Assembly: GCF_900109605.1 (NCBI RefSeq)
Contig: NZ_FOAM01000009.1
Span: 1-64,000 of the forward strand
Length of the DNA: 64,000 nucleotides
Direction of reading: 5' to 3'
Source of the DNA: Xaviernesmea oryzae
GTDB lineage: Bacteria > Pseudomonadota > Alphaproteobacteria > Rhizobiales > Rhizobiaceae
The position numbers and the translations under genes are program-made. The notes under the pieces were generated by a model. The model was not told where the DNA came from. It made no database searches and was given only the letters and a program-made list of their open reading frames with translations. Shown piece after piece: positions 18,646-27,451 of the stretch (its first letter is position 1; every line of letters begins with the position of its first letter).

Positions 18646-20487
18646 TCAGCCGTTGGTCTTGGAGAACCAGAAGAAGCCCTTCTTCTCCTCGACTTTCTTC
18701 ACCTTGACCGGCCGGGTGCTGGCGACGCGGGCCGGGCGGGGCTTGTAGACTCGGAAGTCTCTCAGGCCTTCGAACTCGCTGGCATATTTGATCTTCAGAG
18801 CGGTCAGCGTCGCATAGTTCTTGGCGCGTGACGCCAGAACGGCAAGGCCGATGACGCCGCCTTCGGTCGGCTCCCAGGAGACGGAGTCGCTGAACCACTT
18901 CTGCGCAATCGCCTTGTCGCCGCTCGCCAGATATTTCCAGCCGAGCGCCTGGCCGCCGAGCGCGGACTTCTGTTCGGCGACCACCTTTTCGAAGGTGTCG
19001 GCATCGTCCTTTTCCAGTTTCAGCGAGGCCTTGTCCTGCGTCAGCGCACCGGAGACGATCTCGATATACTGCTTCGCGATATCGGGAGAGGCCGTCATGT
19101 AGCGGCGTGCCATCTGCAGCGCGTCGGCATGACGGTCCATATTGCGCAGCGTCAGGATGACGCCTTCGATGCTCTTGGGGTCGCGCTGATATTTCGCGGC
19201 CTGGATGAACCAGGCATTGGCCGAGGTCCAGTCCTTCTGTGAATAGAAGTACCAGCCGATCAGGGTCGCATCCTTGGCGGAACTGGTGCGCTGGACGAAC
19301 TCGACGAAGCGGGTGAGGTCTTCGCCTTGCGGCATGGTGGCGAAATCGCCCTTTTCGATGAAGGCGCCGATATCGTGACGCAGGCCGTCAAAGCCAATCT
19401 CCTCGAACTCGGTGCCGCCATCGGGCAGGGGGCGGCCGAGCGCGATCAGCGAGGTCGTGCCGGCGGACGGCAGCAGCAGACCGGCCTTCTGGACGGTGGC
19501 CAGCCGCATGGCCGGATCGTCGCAGGTCGAGAGAATATAGTGATAGACGTCGAAGGCCTCGGCATAGTTCTTCAGCCGCGCAAAGGCTTCCGCGACGTTC
19601 CACTGCACCTGCATCTCCTGGCAGACCATGATCTGCGGCACGGCCTGCGCTGTCGACAGAACATCGCGCCAGCGGCCTTGTGCGGTGGCGCTGAGGATCA
19701 GGGCGCGGGTTTCGCCGACCTTGAGTTTCTGGATCAGGTCTTCCGACGGCTGCCATTTCGGATTGGCGCTCTGGATGCGGGCGATTTCGGCCCGTACGCT
19801 GGCAAAATCACCCCTGGCATAGATGGTCCAGAGCGGCTGCTCGTCGATGGCGACGCTCTGTGAGAACAGATCCTTCGGCGGCTGCCAGTCGGGATAGAGA
19901 TCCTTCAGGCGACGCATTTCTGCGCCGAGACGCTTCAGGTCCTTGGAGGCGGCGTAATAGCGCAGAGCCGAGATATCGACCTTGAGCGGCGCAACGGACA
20001 CGCTGTCGGCGCTTTGGGTGTCGTCATGCGACATCTGGCTTTCGAAGGGGTTGAGCGAGACCGGGGTGGCGATAGCCGCGACGTCTGCAGGGCCATGCGA
20101 CACGGCGGCCGGGCCGACGAGGACGGCTGGCGTGACCGCGACCACGGCCGGTGCCTGCGCCGCCATCTTCGGCGCTAAAGCACTGCCGGAGGATTGGAAC
20201 GGGTTTTCCCCGGGCTTGCTGTGCGGGTTGATCGCGACGGCGGTATCGGCGGACGCGGCCGCCTTGTCCGCCGACGAAGCGGGCAGAGCGAGCGCGGCGT
20301 TGACGCTGCCGGCCTTGCCGCCTGCATTGGCGGGGCTGTCCAGGAGTTCACCCAGGCCAGGCGCCTGGATTTCCTGGGCGCGCAAGGCCGTATCGCTCTG
20401 CAGCGCCTTGGGCATCAGGCCGGGATTGAACAGGAAAACGGCCGTGGCTGCGAGAAGCGAGAACTTCAGTTTAGACTTGGCAGACAT
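18646..20487 (-). CDS. Exported TPR-like protein of the cellulose operon (possible BcsK-type)
   Basis: A 613-residue protein. An N-terminal hydrophobic segment (FSLLAATAVFLFNPGLMP) acts as signal peptide or anchor. A low-complexity Ala/Pro/Ser region to about residue 170 follows. The rest is helical with TPR-like repeats, for example DLKRLGAEMRRLKDLYPDWQ, EAFARLKNYAEAFDVYHYIL and GWYFYSQKDWTSANAWFIQA. It ends in a basic tail. Its start overlaps bcsZ by 22 bases, and it is last of four genes. In rhizobial cellulose operons a TPR protein takes the place of the TPR part of BcsC, probably as a periplasmic scaffold; I believe this has been called BcsK, but I cannot confirm identity. No outer-membrane barrel is present. 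Confidence 0.72.
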   Translation of the reverse strand: MSAKSKLKFSLLAATAVFLFNPGLMPKALQSDTALRAQEIQAPGLGELLDSPANAGGKAGSVNAALALPASSADKAAASADTAVAINPHSKPGENPFQSSGSALAPKMAAQAPAVVAVTPAVLVGPAAVSHGPADVAAIATPVSLNPFESQMSHDDTQSADSVSVAPLKVDISALRYYAASKDLKRLGAEMRRLKDLYPDWQPPKDLFSQSVAIDEQPLWTIYARGDFASVRAEIARIQSANPKWQPSEDLIQKLKVGETRALILSATAQGRWRDVLSTAQAVPQIMVCQEMQVQWNVAEAFARLKNYAEAFDVYHYILSTCDDPAMRLATVQKAGLLLPSAGTTSLIALGRPLPDGGTEFEEIGFDGLRHDIGAFIEKGDFATMPQGEDLTRFVEFVQRTSSAKDATLIGWYFYSQKDWTSANAWFIQAAKYQRDPKSIEGVILTLRNMDRHADALQMARRYMTASPDIAKQYIEIVSGALTQDKASLKLEKDDADTFEKVVAEQKSALGGQALGWKYLASGDKAIAQKWFSDSVSWEPTEGGVIGLAVLASRAKNYATLTALKIKYASEFEGLRDFRVYKPRPARVASTRPVKVKKVEEKKGFFWFSKTNG

Positions 20488-21554
20488 GAGGCATACCTCT
20501 CGGAGATGGCCAGAAGGCTCAGAAGGTGAAGGGTCGAGGGATAGTATTCGGTGGGGGCGAAAGGCGCGATCTCGTCGCCGGTGCCCCCTGACGACAGACT
20601 GCATGACAAAAGCGTGCTGACGGCGCGGTAGCCGGGATCGGACATCGCCGTCAGCGGTGCGGCCGTGGCGAGGTCCATGACGGTCAGAGCCGGGGCGCCG
20701 TGCTGGCGCCAGCGCTTGTCGAGGCCGTCCAGAAGGCGGGGTGGCTCGGCAAGTGCCCAGGCTGCGTAAAGCGGAATGCGGATGGCCTCATAGCCGAAGA
20801 CGGGCGCATAGGTCGGGGCCGGCCGAGGCACGTCGCCCTCCAGAGACATCCAGTCCGCCGGCAGGTCGCTGGAGCCGAAGCGTCCCTTCGACAAAAGCGC
20901 CTGACCGGAAGCAAACAGTGCCTCGGCGGGAAAGGTGTCGTCGAAGCCGGCCAAATCCTTGAGCGCCGGAAACACCCAGTAGGACAGGTTGACCACCGGT
21001 GCCCCGGCCTGTTCGCCGGCGGAGAAACCATGGGCCGCAGGCAGAAGCACTGGCCCATAGCCCTTCACCTCGATGACCGCCTTGGCCGCGAGATCCCGCA
21101 GGATGGCGCGGGCCTCGGCCTTAAGCTCCGGTGCGTTCCACGTCGCCGCTGCCCGAAAGAGCGCCCAGGCGATCAGGAGATCCCCATCGGAGGCGTTGTT
21201 CGGGTCGGTGACGTGGCCGGCGGCATTCGGATCCCATTTCCAGGCTGCCAGCGCATCGCCGCGCACATAGAGCGTCTTTTTGGTCCAGCTCCAGAGCGCG
21301 TCGAAACCCGCTCTGTCATCGGCCGCGACTGCGATCAGCATGCCGTAGCCTTGGCCTTCGCTGTGGGAGACCGAACCGTTGCTGGGATCGACCACCCGGC
21401 CTTCCTCGACGAAGACCGACTTGTAGAGCCACCAGGCGCCCCGCAGATAATCCTGCGGCAGGAAGGTCTCGGGTGCCGCCCGGACTGCCAGCGGCAGCCC
21501 GGAGGCGATCACGAGGGAGAGGGTGGCGATCATCCGCGTCAGCCTCTTAGGCAT
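20466..21554 (-). CDS. bcsZ: Cellulose-operon endoglucanase BcsZ (GH8)
   Basis: A 362-residue periplasmic endo-beta-1,4-glucanase with a signal peptide (LSLVIASGLPLAVRAAPE). The GH8 signature is clear: SHSEGQGYGMLIAV carries the catalytic Glu at about residue 65, and DPNNASDGDLLIAWALFRAA carries the Asp-containing motif. PTEYYPSTLHLLSLLA closes the domain. BcsZ trims or edits nascent cellulose during export. It overlaps bcsB by eight bases and the downstream TPR gene by 22. The Agrobacterium equivalent is called celC. Confidence 0.93.
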   Translation of the reverse strand: MPKRLTRMIATLSLVIASGLPLAVRAAPETFLPQDYLRGAWWLYKSVFVEEGRVVDPSNGSVSHSEGQGYGMLIAVAADDRAGFDALWSWTKKTLYVRGDALAAWKWDPNAAGHVTDPNNASDGDLLIAWALFRAAATWNAPELKAEARAILRDLAAKAVIEVKGYGPVLLPAAHGFSAGEQAGAPVVNLSYWVFPALKDLAGFDDTFPAEALFASGQALLSKGRFGSSDLPADWMSLEGDVPRPAPTYAPVFGYEAIRIPLYAAWALAEPPRLLDGLDKRWRQHGAPALTVMDLATAAPLTAMSDPGYRAVSTLLSCSLSSGGTGDEIAPFAPTEYYPSTLHLLSLLAISERYASCLPSLN

Positions 21555-23901
21555 GCGGCCGCCGCCCGGAGACGAGCACCATATAGGTGCCGATGCCCAG
21601 GAGGATCGCCGAGATCAACAGCGCGGCAATATAGAGGGCCGCGTTGTTGGCGAGCCAGCTGGCGGCGACCAGCCGGGCATTGGAGAGCGTCAGCGGCTGC
21701 GTCTGGAACAGCTGCTCGCGCGGGCTGATATGCTGCTGCAGCATTTCCCCGGTTTCGGAGAAGGACTGCACGGCGCCGCCGAGCTTGTTCCAGAGATTGG
21801 CATCCGTCAGCGTGTCGGTGCGGGCGGCAAGGCTGTCCATATTGCGGGCGGCGACCACCGTCCACAGGCCGCCCTGGCGACCGACATCCTGCGCCACGAC
21901 GACGGCGGCATTGGTAGCCGGCGAGAAGCGCTGCTCGCCGGTATCGGCGCCGACCATGACGCGCAGACGGCTGACGTCGAGCTTGTCGGCGGCGTCGTGG
22001 ATCTTGGAGCGCAACTGACCGGCGATGCGCGTGGCCGTGGCCACCGGGCCGCTGAACATGCCGCCTAGACTATCGACCTGCTGAAGCGAGCTTGCCATCA
22101 GGCTGTCGGTGGCGTCCGAGCGGATGGCCGTCGTCTGCAAAGCCGCCACTTCCAGCGGCGAAGCCTTGATGTTCGACGTGGTGCGCATGTTGACGAAGTC
22201 GAGATTCATGCGGCCGGTCAGTTCGGAGGGCAGCGTGTCATAGGCGCCGAAGGCCATGACGTTGCTGGCGTCGAGTGGCGGCAGGATCGACGTATATTGC
22301 AGCGGCTTCACCTGGTTCGAGGCATAGGCCATCTTGGCGGTGAAGGTCGCAGCCGCGTTGATAGCGCGCCGGTCGAAGCCTGGAACCAGAAGATAGGTCG
22401 TCGGCTCCGAGCCGGTTTCCGCCATCCGCGTCAGGCCCGAGGTCAGAACGCCGATATCGGGATAGCGGCCGATCCGGGCATAGTTCTGCATGTCGAGATA
22501 GGAATTCTCGTCGATCGCCAGACGCACGGTCGGCGAGGCCTTGTCGACGCTTTCGCAGGCCGCATCCAGCCGCGAGGGCAGTCGGGCCTCGATCTTCAGC
22601 GTGTTCTGGCCGGGGCGCAGCACGTTGAAGGGGATCGGCAGGCGCTGGTCGCGGATCGCGCCTTCGCGCGCCGAGCTGAGCGAGATCGTCGCCACCACCT
22701 TGTCATTGGCCTTGACGGTCAGTGCCGCATCCGGTGCCAGCCCGCCCACATAGAGCGCGCTCATGTGGAAATACATGCTGGCATAGTCGCCCGGATAGAA
22801 GTCGGACGGCATGGTGAAGTTCACCTGGTTGCTGGTGTAGCGCCCGTCGAATCGCTTGGTGGAATAGCCGAGTTCGGAGAGCGTCACCTTTTCGCCCGGC
22901 GTCAGCAGCCGGCCGCGGGTATTGGCCAGCGCTGCCAGGCCTTCCGGCGTGCCCACAGGCTGCTCGGCTCCGGCCAGCTGGATGAACTGCGCCAGCCGCG
23001 CGTTGATCTCGCCGGCATCGGCGCCGGTCAGGACCAGGCGTCGGCGCTCGGCCGTCGCGCCCGGCTCGACGGTGACGGGATCGGCGGAGCTGAGCGCCGG
23101 CGATGCCGGGCCGACGAGCGGTGCGATCGCGCTCTTTGTGCCGATCACCAGATCGATGCCCGGGCCGGTGCCGACCTTGTCAGCGAATTCGACCTGCGGA
23201 TGGTCGAAATGGCCGAGAATGGTCAATGCCTGGACTGCCTTCAACGCCCGGTCGAAATCGGCCATCTGGGCGCCTGCCGGCAGGACGACGCGCAGGTTGG
23301 TGCGGCCATCGGCGGTGCCGGACACCGGCATCAGATCGACCAGCGAGAGTGCGGTGCGCGGCGCGGCGTTGAAGATGAAGCCGCTCTGGGCCGGATCGAC
23401 CTGCGTCCAGAGCTCGTAGGTGGCTTCGATGCTGCAATCGACCCGGTGACGATGATCGACTTCCATCGAGACGGCATTATAGCCCGGCTGCACGACGCCG
23501 GCCGGCACGTCGAATTCCATGCGGCGGGGGTCGCCCGCCACAAGGGCTGCGGTGCCGACTTCGGTGCCATTGATCTTGACGATCATCCGCGAACGCTCGG
23601 GTGCTGCCGAGATCGCGGTCTGCGCGGTGAGGACCAGCTTGGTGCTGCTGGAGGCTTCGTCCGGCAGGGCGAAGAAGGCGAGCTTCCGGCTGGCGAATTC
23701 GCCGCCGAAGAACATGTCGTAGCGGCTGGCGGCGATCCGGCGGATCTGGCCGGGGCCGAGCGTCGGCAGGCTGGTGGCTTCAGCCGGCGCGGCCGACTTG
23801 AAGTGGAAGGGAGCCGGCGTCTCCGCCATGGCCGGGCCGCTGAGCGCGGCTGCGGCGATGGATGAGAGGAGAAGCGCGGACAAGGCGGTACGTCTAAACA
23901 T
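21547..23901 (-). CDS. bcsB: Cellulose synthase periplasmic subunit BcsB
   Basis: A 784-residue periplasmic partner of BcsA, anchored by a C-terminal membrane helix (NNAALYIAALLISAILLGIG). A signal peptide precedes AMAETPAPF. The two carbohydrate-binding/flavodoxin-like halves are recognisable by DMFFGGEFASRKLAFFALP and the VDCSIEATYELWTQVDP motif, and later YTSNQVNFTMPSDFYPGDYA. The ATG at 23901 is used, with AGAGGG ten bases upstream; a TTG at 23910 is possible. It lies 27 bases after bcsA and overlaps bcsZ. Confidence 0.95.
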   Translation of the reverse strand: MFRRTALSALLLSSIAAAALSGPAMAETPAPFHFKSAAPAEATSLPTLGPGQIRRIAASRYDMFFGGEFASRKLAFFALPDEASSSTKLVLTAQTAISAAPERSRMIVKINGTEVGTAALVAGDPRRMEFDVPAGVVQPGYNAVSMEVDHRHRVDCSIEATYELWTQVDPAQSGFIFNAAPRTALSLVDLMPVSGTADGRTNLRVVLPAGAQMADFDRALKAVQALTILGHFDHPQVEFADKVGTGPGIDLVIGTKSAIAPLVGPASPALSSADPVTVEPGATAERRRLVLTGADAGEINARLAQFIQLAGAEQPVGTPEGLAALANTRGRLLTPGEKVTLSELGYSTKRFDGRYTSNQVNFTMPSDFYPGDYASMYFHMSALYVGGLAPDAALTVKANDKVVATISLSSAREGAIRDQRLPIPFNVLRPGQNTLKIEARLPSRLDAACESVDKASPTVRLAIDENSYLDMQNYARIGRYPDIGVLTSGLTRMAETGSEPTTYLLVPGFDRRAINAAATFTAKMAYASNQVKPLQYTSILPPLDASNVMAFGAYDTLPSELTGRMNLDFVNMRTTSNIKASPLEVAALQTTAIRSDATDSLMASSLQQVDSLGGMFSGPVATATRIAGQLRSKIHDAADKLDVSRLRVMVGADTGEQRFSPATNAAVVVAQDVGRQGGLWTVVAARNMDSLAARTDTLTDANLWNKLGGAVQSFSETGEMLQQHISPREQLFQTQPLTLSNARLVAASWLANNAALYIAALLISAILLGIGTYMVLVSGRRPHA

Positions 23902-23928
23902 GGTGGGCAATCCCTCTGGTCGTGCGCT

Positions 23929-26148
23929 TCAGGCGGCCTTGGCGATGGTCGTGGTCTTCTCGGCATTGGCGACCTGACGGCGCCGGCGGCTGATACGACC
24001 GCCCTCCGGCTTCGAAGACAGACCGGCCGAGATGGCGGCGAAGGGGCTGGTGATCGCCCAGCGCATCAAGGTGAAGAGCGCGACGACATAGTTGCGGCGG
24101 TGCTGGCGGCCCGAGCGGATGGCGCGGGCGACATCGAGATCGGAGAGCATCAGCGTCGAGATGGCGGCGAAATGCTGGGGCTCCGGCTCGAGCTCGATCG
24201 TGTAGCTGCGCTGGTCGTGATTGACCGGCTTGCCGACGAAGGCCGGGATCGAGGGGATGATGACATCGGCCGGCGGGTCGATCAGTACGAGGCGGGCATA
24301 GTCGCCGGAGCGCAGTGCTGTTGCCGTGCCCTTGCCGAGCTCGATGAGCGCCCGGTTGGACGACATCTGGCGAATGGTGACGGGCACCATCTGGCCGGAG
24401 ACTTCCAGCTCGGCCTTGCGGGCCAGCGGCAGGCTGATGCCGTCGACATCGCTCGGCTGCTCCGTGACGATGCCAAGTGCGGCACCGGCAATGACCAGAT
24501 TGAGGATGTTCCAGGCGCCGGTGATCAGGATGAGATCGCCGAGTGCCGGCTCGGTCTGGTAGCGGTAGATGGCGACGGCGAGAACGAGGCCCAGGCCGGC
24601 GAAGATGGCGAAGAAGGGCCAGGCGAGGTTCGACAGCTGGCGCTGGGTCAGAAGCACGCCCTTGTCGGTAACGTTGAAGGTCGGCTTGCGCGGGTTCAAC
24701 AGCACGCTGACGATGGCGCGGACCAGGAAGACCGACTGCACATATTCATAGAGTTCGGAGATCCAAGGCCAGCGCATCCGGCCATAGAGGTAGTTGCGCA
24801 GGATTTCCGAGGCCGCGAGATAGGTGACGGTATAGGCCAGGAAGTCTTCGGCCGACGCGTTGAAGATCTTCAGGTTGAACAGGATGAAGAGCAGCGGCGC
24901 GACGAGGAAGGTGGCGCGGACGAAGGGGAACATCCAGAAGAAGCAGCTGGAGAGATAGCTGATGCGCTGCGCCAGCGTCAGGCCCTGCTTGAAGATCGGA
25001 TTCTTCAGCAGGAGGATCTGGATCATGCCCCGGCACCAGCGCGAACGCTGACCAATGAAGCTGGTGAAGGTTTCCGGCTGCAGGCCGGTGATCAGCGGCT
25101 TGTCGACATAGACGCTGTTCCAGCCGCGCGAGTGCAGTTCCAGCGCGGTTTCGCAGTCCTCGGTGATGGTGATGCCCGAGAAGCCGCCGACTTCCTCCAG
25201 CGCTTCGCGGCGCAGGACGGCAGCCGAGCCGCAGAAGAAGGAGGCGTTCCAGCGGTCCAGACCCTTCTGGATCATGGTGTAGAACATCTCGTTCTCACCC
25301 GGCATCGTCGCATGGGTGCCGAGATTGCGCTCGATCGGATCGGGATTGGCGAAGAAATGCGGCGTCTGGACGAGGAACAGATCCGGATCCTGGCCGAAGA
25401 AGCCGACGGTTTCGCGCAGGAAGGCACGCTCGGGGGCATGATCGGCATCGAAGACGGCGATCAGATCGCCGCTCGTGCGCTCAAGCCCGGCATTCAGATT
25501 GCCTGCTTTGGCGTGGTTGTTGAGCGCCCGGGTGAGGTAGTGGACGCCGAGATCGGCGCACAGCGCCTTCAGTTCTTCGCCACGCTTGATGGCGCCTTCG
25601 GCGATTTCGAGGTCGGTGCTGTTGCGCTTCTGCTCGGTGCCGCCATCGTCGAGAAGGTAGACCTTGAACTTGTCGCGCGGGTAATCCATCGCCGCTGCGG
25701 CAGACAGGGTCAGCGAGAGGATTTCGGCGCTTTCATTGTAGGACGGCACGAAGACGTCGATCGTCGGCAGGTCTTCGTCGGCCGGCAGGGCCGGCGTCTT
25801 GCGCTCGATCGGATCGGACACGACGAAGACGCTGATGAAGAACATCACCATGCAGAACATTTCGGCGAGGTAGAGCACGATGCCCGGCACGAAGGACATG
25901 AAGTCATCGATCGGCGGCAGAGTGCTCGTGGTGCGCCAGTAAGCGTAACGCAGAACGATGATGCTCGCGGTAGCCAGGGCGACATAGCGCATAGGGCCCT
26001 TACGGTCGAAGCGCGTGATCAGGAAGAGAAAGGCAATCGTCAGGCCGGCGACCACGAGTTGCACGTCGGCGCCGACCGGCTGAAGCACGAAGGCGAAGAT
26101 GGCGATGGACGACAGCATCCACAGCGCAAGGGAAGTTAATCTGAACAT
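23929..26148 (-). CDS. bcsA: Cellulose synthase catalytic subunit BcsA with degenerate PilZ domain
   Basis: A 739-residue inner-membrane GT2 synthase polymerising glucose from UDP-glucose. Catalytic motifs are all present: DDG at 167-169, DAD at 234-236, FFCGSA at 304-309, TED at 329-331, QRSRW at 367-371, and the gating-loop FNVTDKG at 491-497. About eight membrane helices surround the domain. The region after the last core helix (about 563-660) should be the c-di-GMP-binding PilZ domain, but the RxxxR motif is absent (TEQPSDVDGIS instead) and DxSxxG reads QMSSNR at 594-599. The ATG at 26148 has GAGG five bases upstream, in preference to a frame opening at 26223. First gene of the operon. 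Confidence 0.95.
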   Translation of the reverse strand: MFRLTSLALWMLSSIAIFAFVLQPVGADVQLVVAGLTIAFLFLITRFDRKGPMRYVALATASIIVLRYAYWRTTSTLPPIDDFMSFVPGIVLYLAEMFCMVMFFISVFVVSDPIERKTPALPADEDLPTIDVFVPSYNESAEILSLTLSAAAAMDYPRDKFKVYLLDDGGTEQKRNSTDLEIAEGAIKRGEELKALCADLGVHYLTRALNNHAKAGNLNAGLERTSGDLIAVFDADHAPERAFLRETVGFFGQDPDLFLVQTPHFFANPDPIERNLGTHATMPGENEMFYTMIQKGLDRWNASFFCGSAAVLRREALEEVGGFSGITITEDCETALELHSRGWNSVYVDKPLITGLQPETFTSFIGQRSRWCRGMIQILLLKNPIFKQGLTLAQRISYLSSCFFWMFPFVRATFLVAPLLFILFNLKIFNASAEDFLAYTVTYLAASEILRNYLYGRMRWPWISELYEYVQSVFLVRAIVSVLLNPRKPTFNVTDKGVLLTQRQLSNLAWPFFAIFAGLGLVLAVAIYRYQTEPALGDLILITGAWNILNLVIAGAALGIVTEQPSDVDGISLPLARKAELEVSGQMVPVTIRQMSSNRALIELGKGTATALRSGDYARLVLIDPPADVIIPSIPAFVGKPVNHDQRSYTIELEPEPQHFAAISTLMLSDLDVARAIRSGRQHRRNYVVALFTLMRWAITSPFAAISAGLSSKPEGGRISRRRRQVANAEKTTTIAKAA

Positions 26149-26634
26149 GGGAACCTCGCTGCTAAACTTTCCGTAAGTAGCAATTAACGAGGTGTTAATG
26201 TCAATATTTCGAATTTTAATCAATCGCCTCTTAGTGAGGTCAAAACGTAAATATACAGAGTTAACGCAGTAGTATTTTAGGTTAATTTCCCGATTTTACC
26301 CCTGTTTAAGCCGATAATGACCGATATCGCGCTATTCGGTCTCGGGAGATGCGCGCCTTTTATACATGTGGTTCATTTCGGGAATCAGAGTCACGGTAAA
26401 GAATGTTCGTTAATTTCGACAGGTTGCGTTGTTGATAACCGACATATCGGGCCTCGATTGGCATCGGTTGAGTTAGTGAAATTTAATATTAGTAGAAATT
26501 AACTATACGCGTTCGTCAGCGCTGAGTCGCAGGCTTGTCTCGGCAGGATATTGAACCCAGGCAGACGCGCCGATTCGCGATCAGGCGTCGGTCGAAAACC
26601 CATCGGCAGCCAAGACTCCGCAGGGCGCCTGGCG
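26149..26634. other. AT-rich regulatory region upstream of bcsA
   Basis: About 490 bases, clearly more AT-rich than the neighbours, with many TTAA words. A 61-codon plus-strand frame (26317-26502) has no ribosome site and no recognisable protein. It should contain the bcs promoter; a CtrA-type site lies at 26184-26198. Confidence 0.55.
26184..26198. promoter_or_regulatory. Candidate CtrA-binding site upstream of bcsA
   Basis: TTAA-N7-TTAA, the core CtrA consensus, lies 36-50 bases upstream of the bcsA start codon, close enough to overlap or adjoin the promoter. CtrA control of this operon is inference. Confidence 0.55.
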
Positions 26635-27288
26635 TCAGGAATTTTGCGGCCAGCGGACCAAGGCCGCGACTCCCTGCTCGGTCAGGCCATAGACGCCGCG
26701 TTCCACACGCTCGAACCAGCCATAGACATTGGTCTGCAGCATGCGGCCTGCTTGAGGAACCCGCGCGGCGATCTCGCGCGGGCGGATGCGGCCCGCCGCA
26801 ATCTCGGCGGCGCAGAGAAGCGCCTGCTGGCGATAGGCGGTCATGAGCGGGGCACGCGTGCTTCCGCCTTTGACCGGATCGCCCTGGCGGCGGCGAAATT
26901 CCGTCATCAGCCGGGACCGGCGTTTGGTATTGGTGCGCGGCATCGGCGAGACGGCGCTGACGACGACGCTGACCAGGCCCGTATCGGAGACGCCGAGCAT
27001 GCCGATGCCGAGACGCCGACAGAGATCGCGATAGCGCCGATCACTCTCGCGGCCGCGCCCTTTTGCGGAAATCCGTGCGGCGATCCAGACTTCATCGGCA
27101 ATCGAGGCGCGGTCGACTGCCTGCAGGATAAGCTCCAGATTGAAGCTCGTCTTCAGCTCGCAAACCACCACGAGATCCGGTTCGCCGGGGCGAAGCCCCA
27201 GTAGGTCGCACCCGCCGATCTCGCCCTTGACCTCGAAACCGAGGCTTTCAAGGAAGATTTTGACAGGCTGCGAAAGGGTCGTTTCCAT
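26635..27288 (-). CDS. DUF2161 family putative PD-(D/E)XK phosphodiesterase
   Basis: A 217-residue protein assigned to DUF2161. The nuclease-like core is visible near the N-terminus: VKIFLESLGFEVKGEIGGCD, then EPDLVVVCELKTSFNLELIL, where E/D...ExK fits a PD-(D/E)XK active site (EPDLVVVCELK). The C-terminal part contains a winged-helix-like segment (GWFERVERGVYGLTEQG). Function is unknown; possibly a nucleic-acid phosphodiesterase. A GTG at 27312 could extend the protein by eight residues. It stands alone on the minus strand. Confidence 0.82.
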   Translation of the reverse strand: METTLSQPVKIFLESLGFEVKGEIGGCDLLGLRPGEPDLVVVCELKTSFNLELILQAVDRASIADEVWIAARISAKGRGRESDRRYRDLCRRLGIGMLGVSDTGLVSVVVSAVSPMPRTNTKRRSRLMTEFRRRQGDPVKGGSTRAPLMTAYRQQALLCAAEIAAGRIRPREIAARVPQAGRMLQTNVYGWFERVERGVYGLTEQGVAALVRWPQNS

Positions 27289-27451
27289 AGGGCCATGCGC
27301 CTTGAAGCGCACCGCGACCGTTCGGGTCGCAGGCGCGCGTCATGTCGTTATTTTCGGCATGCCGGTATCGCAAGACCGCTGCACCCTTGCGCGACATGCT
27401 TGAAGCGGCGGTGCATCGCTTTACGTCCGTCGTGCCCTTCGACGCAACCGT

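Noticed and set aside
24100-26139. Long plus-strand frames opposite bcsA and bcsB (679 and 522 codons)
   Set aside because: Composition dominated by Arg, Gly, Asp and Glu, no recognisable domain, antisense to well-supported genes.
26317-26502. A 61-codon frame in the bcsA upstream region
   Set aside because: No Shine-Dalgarno and no recognisable protein; region composition looks regulatory.
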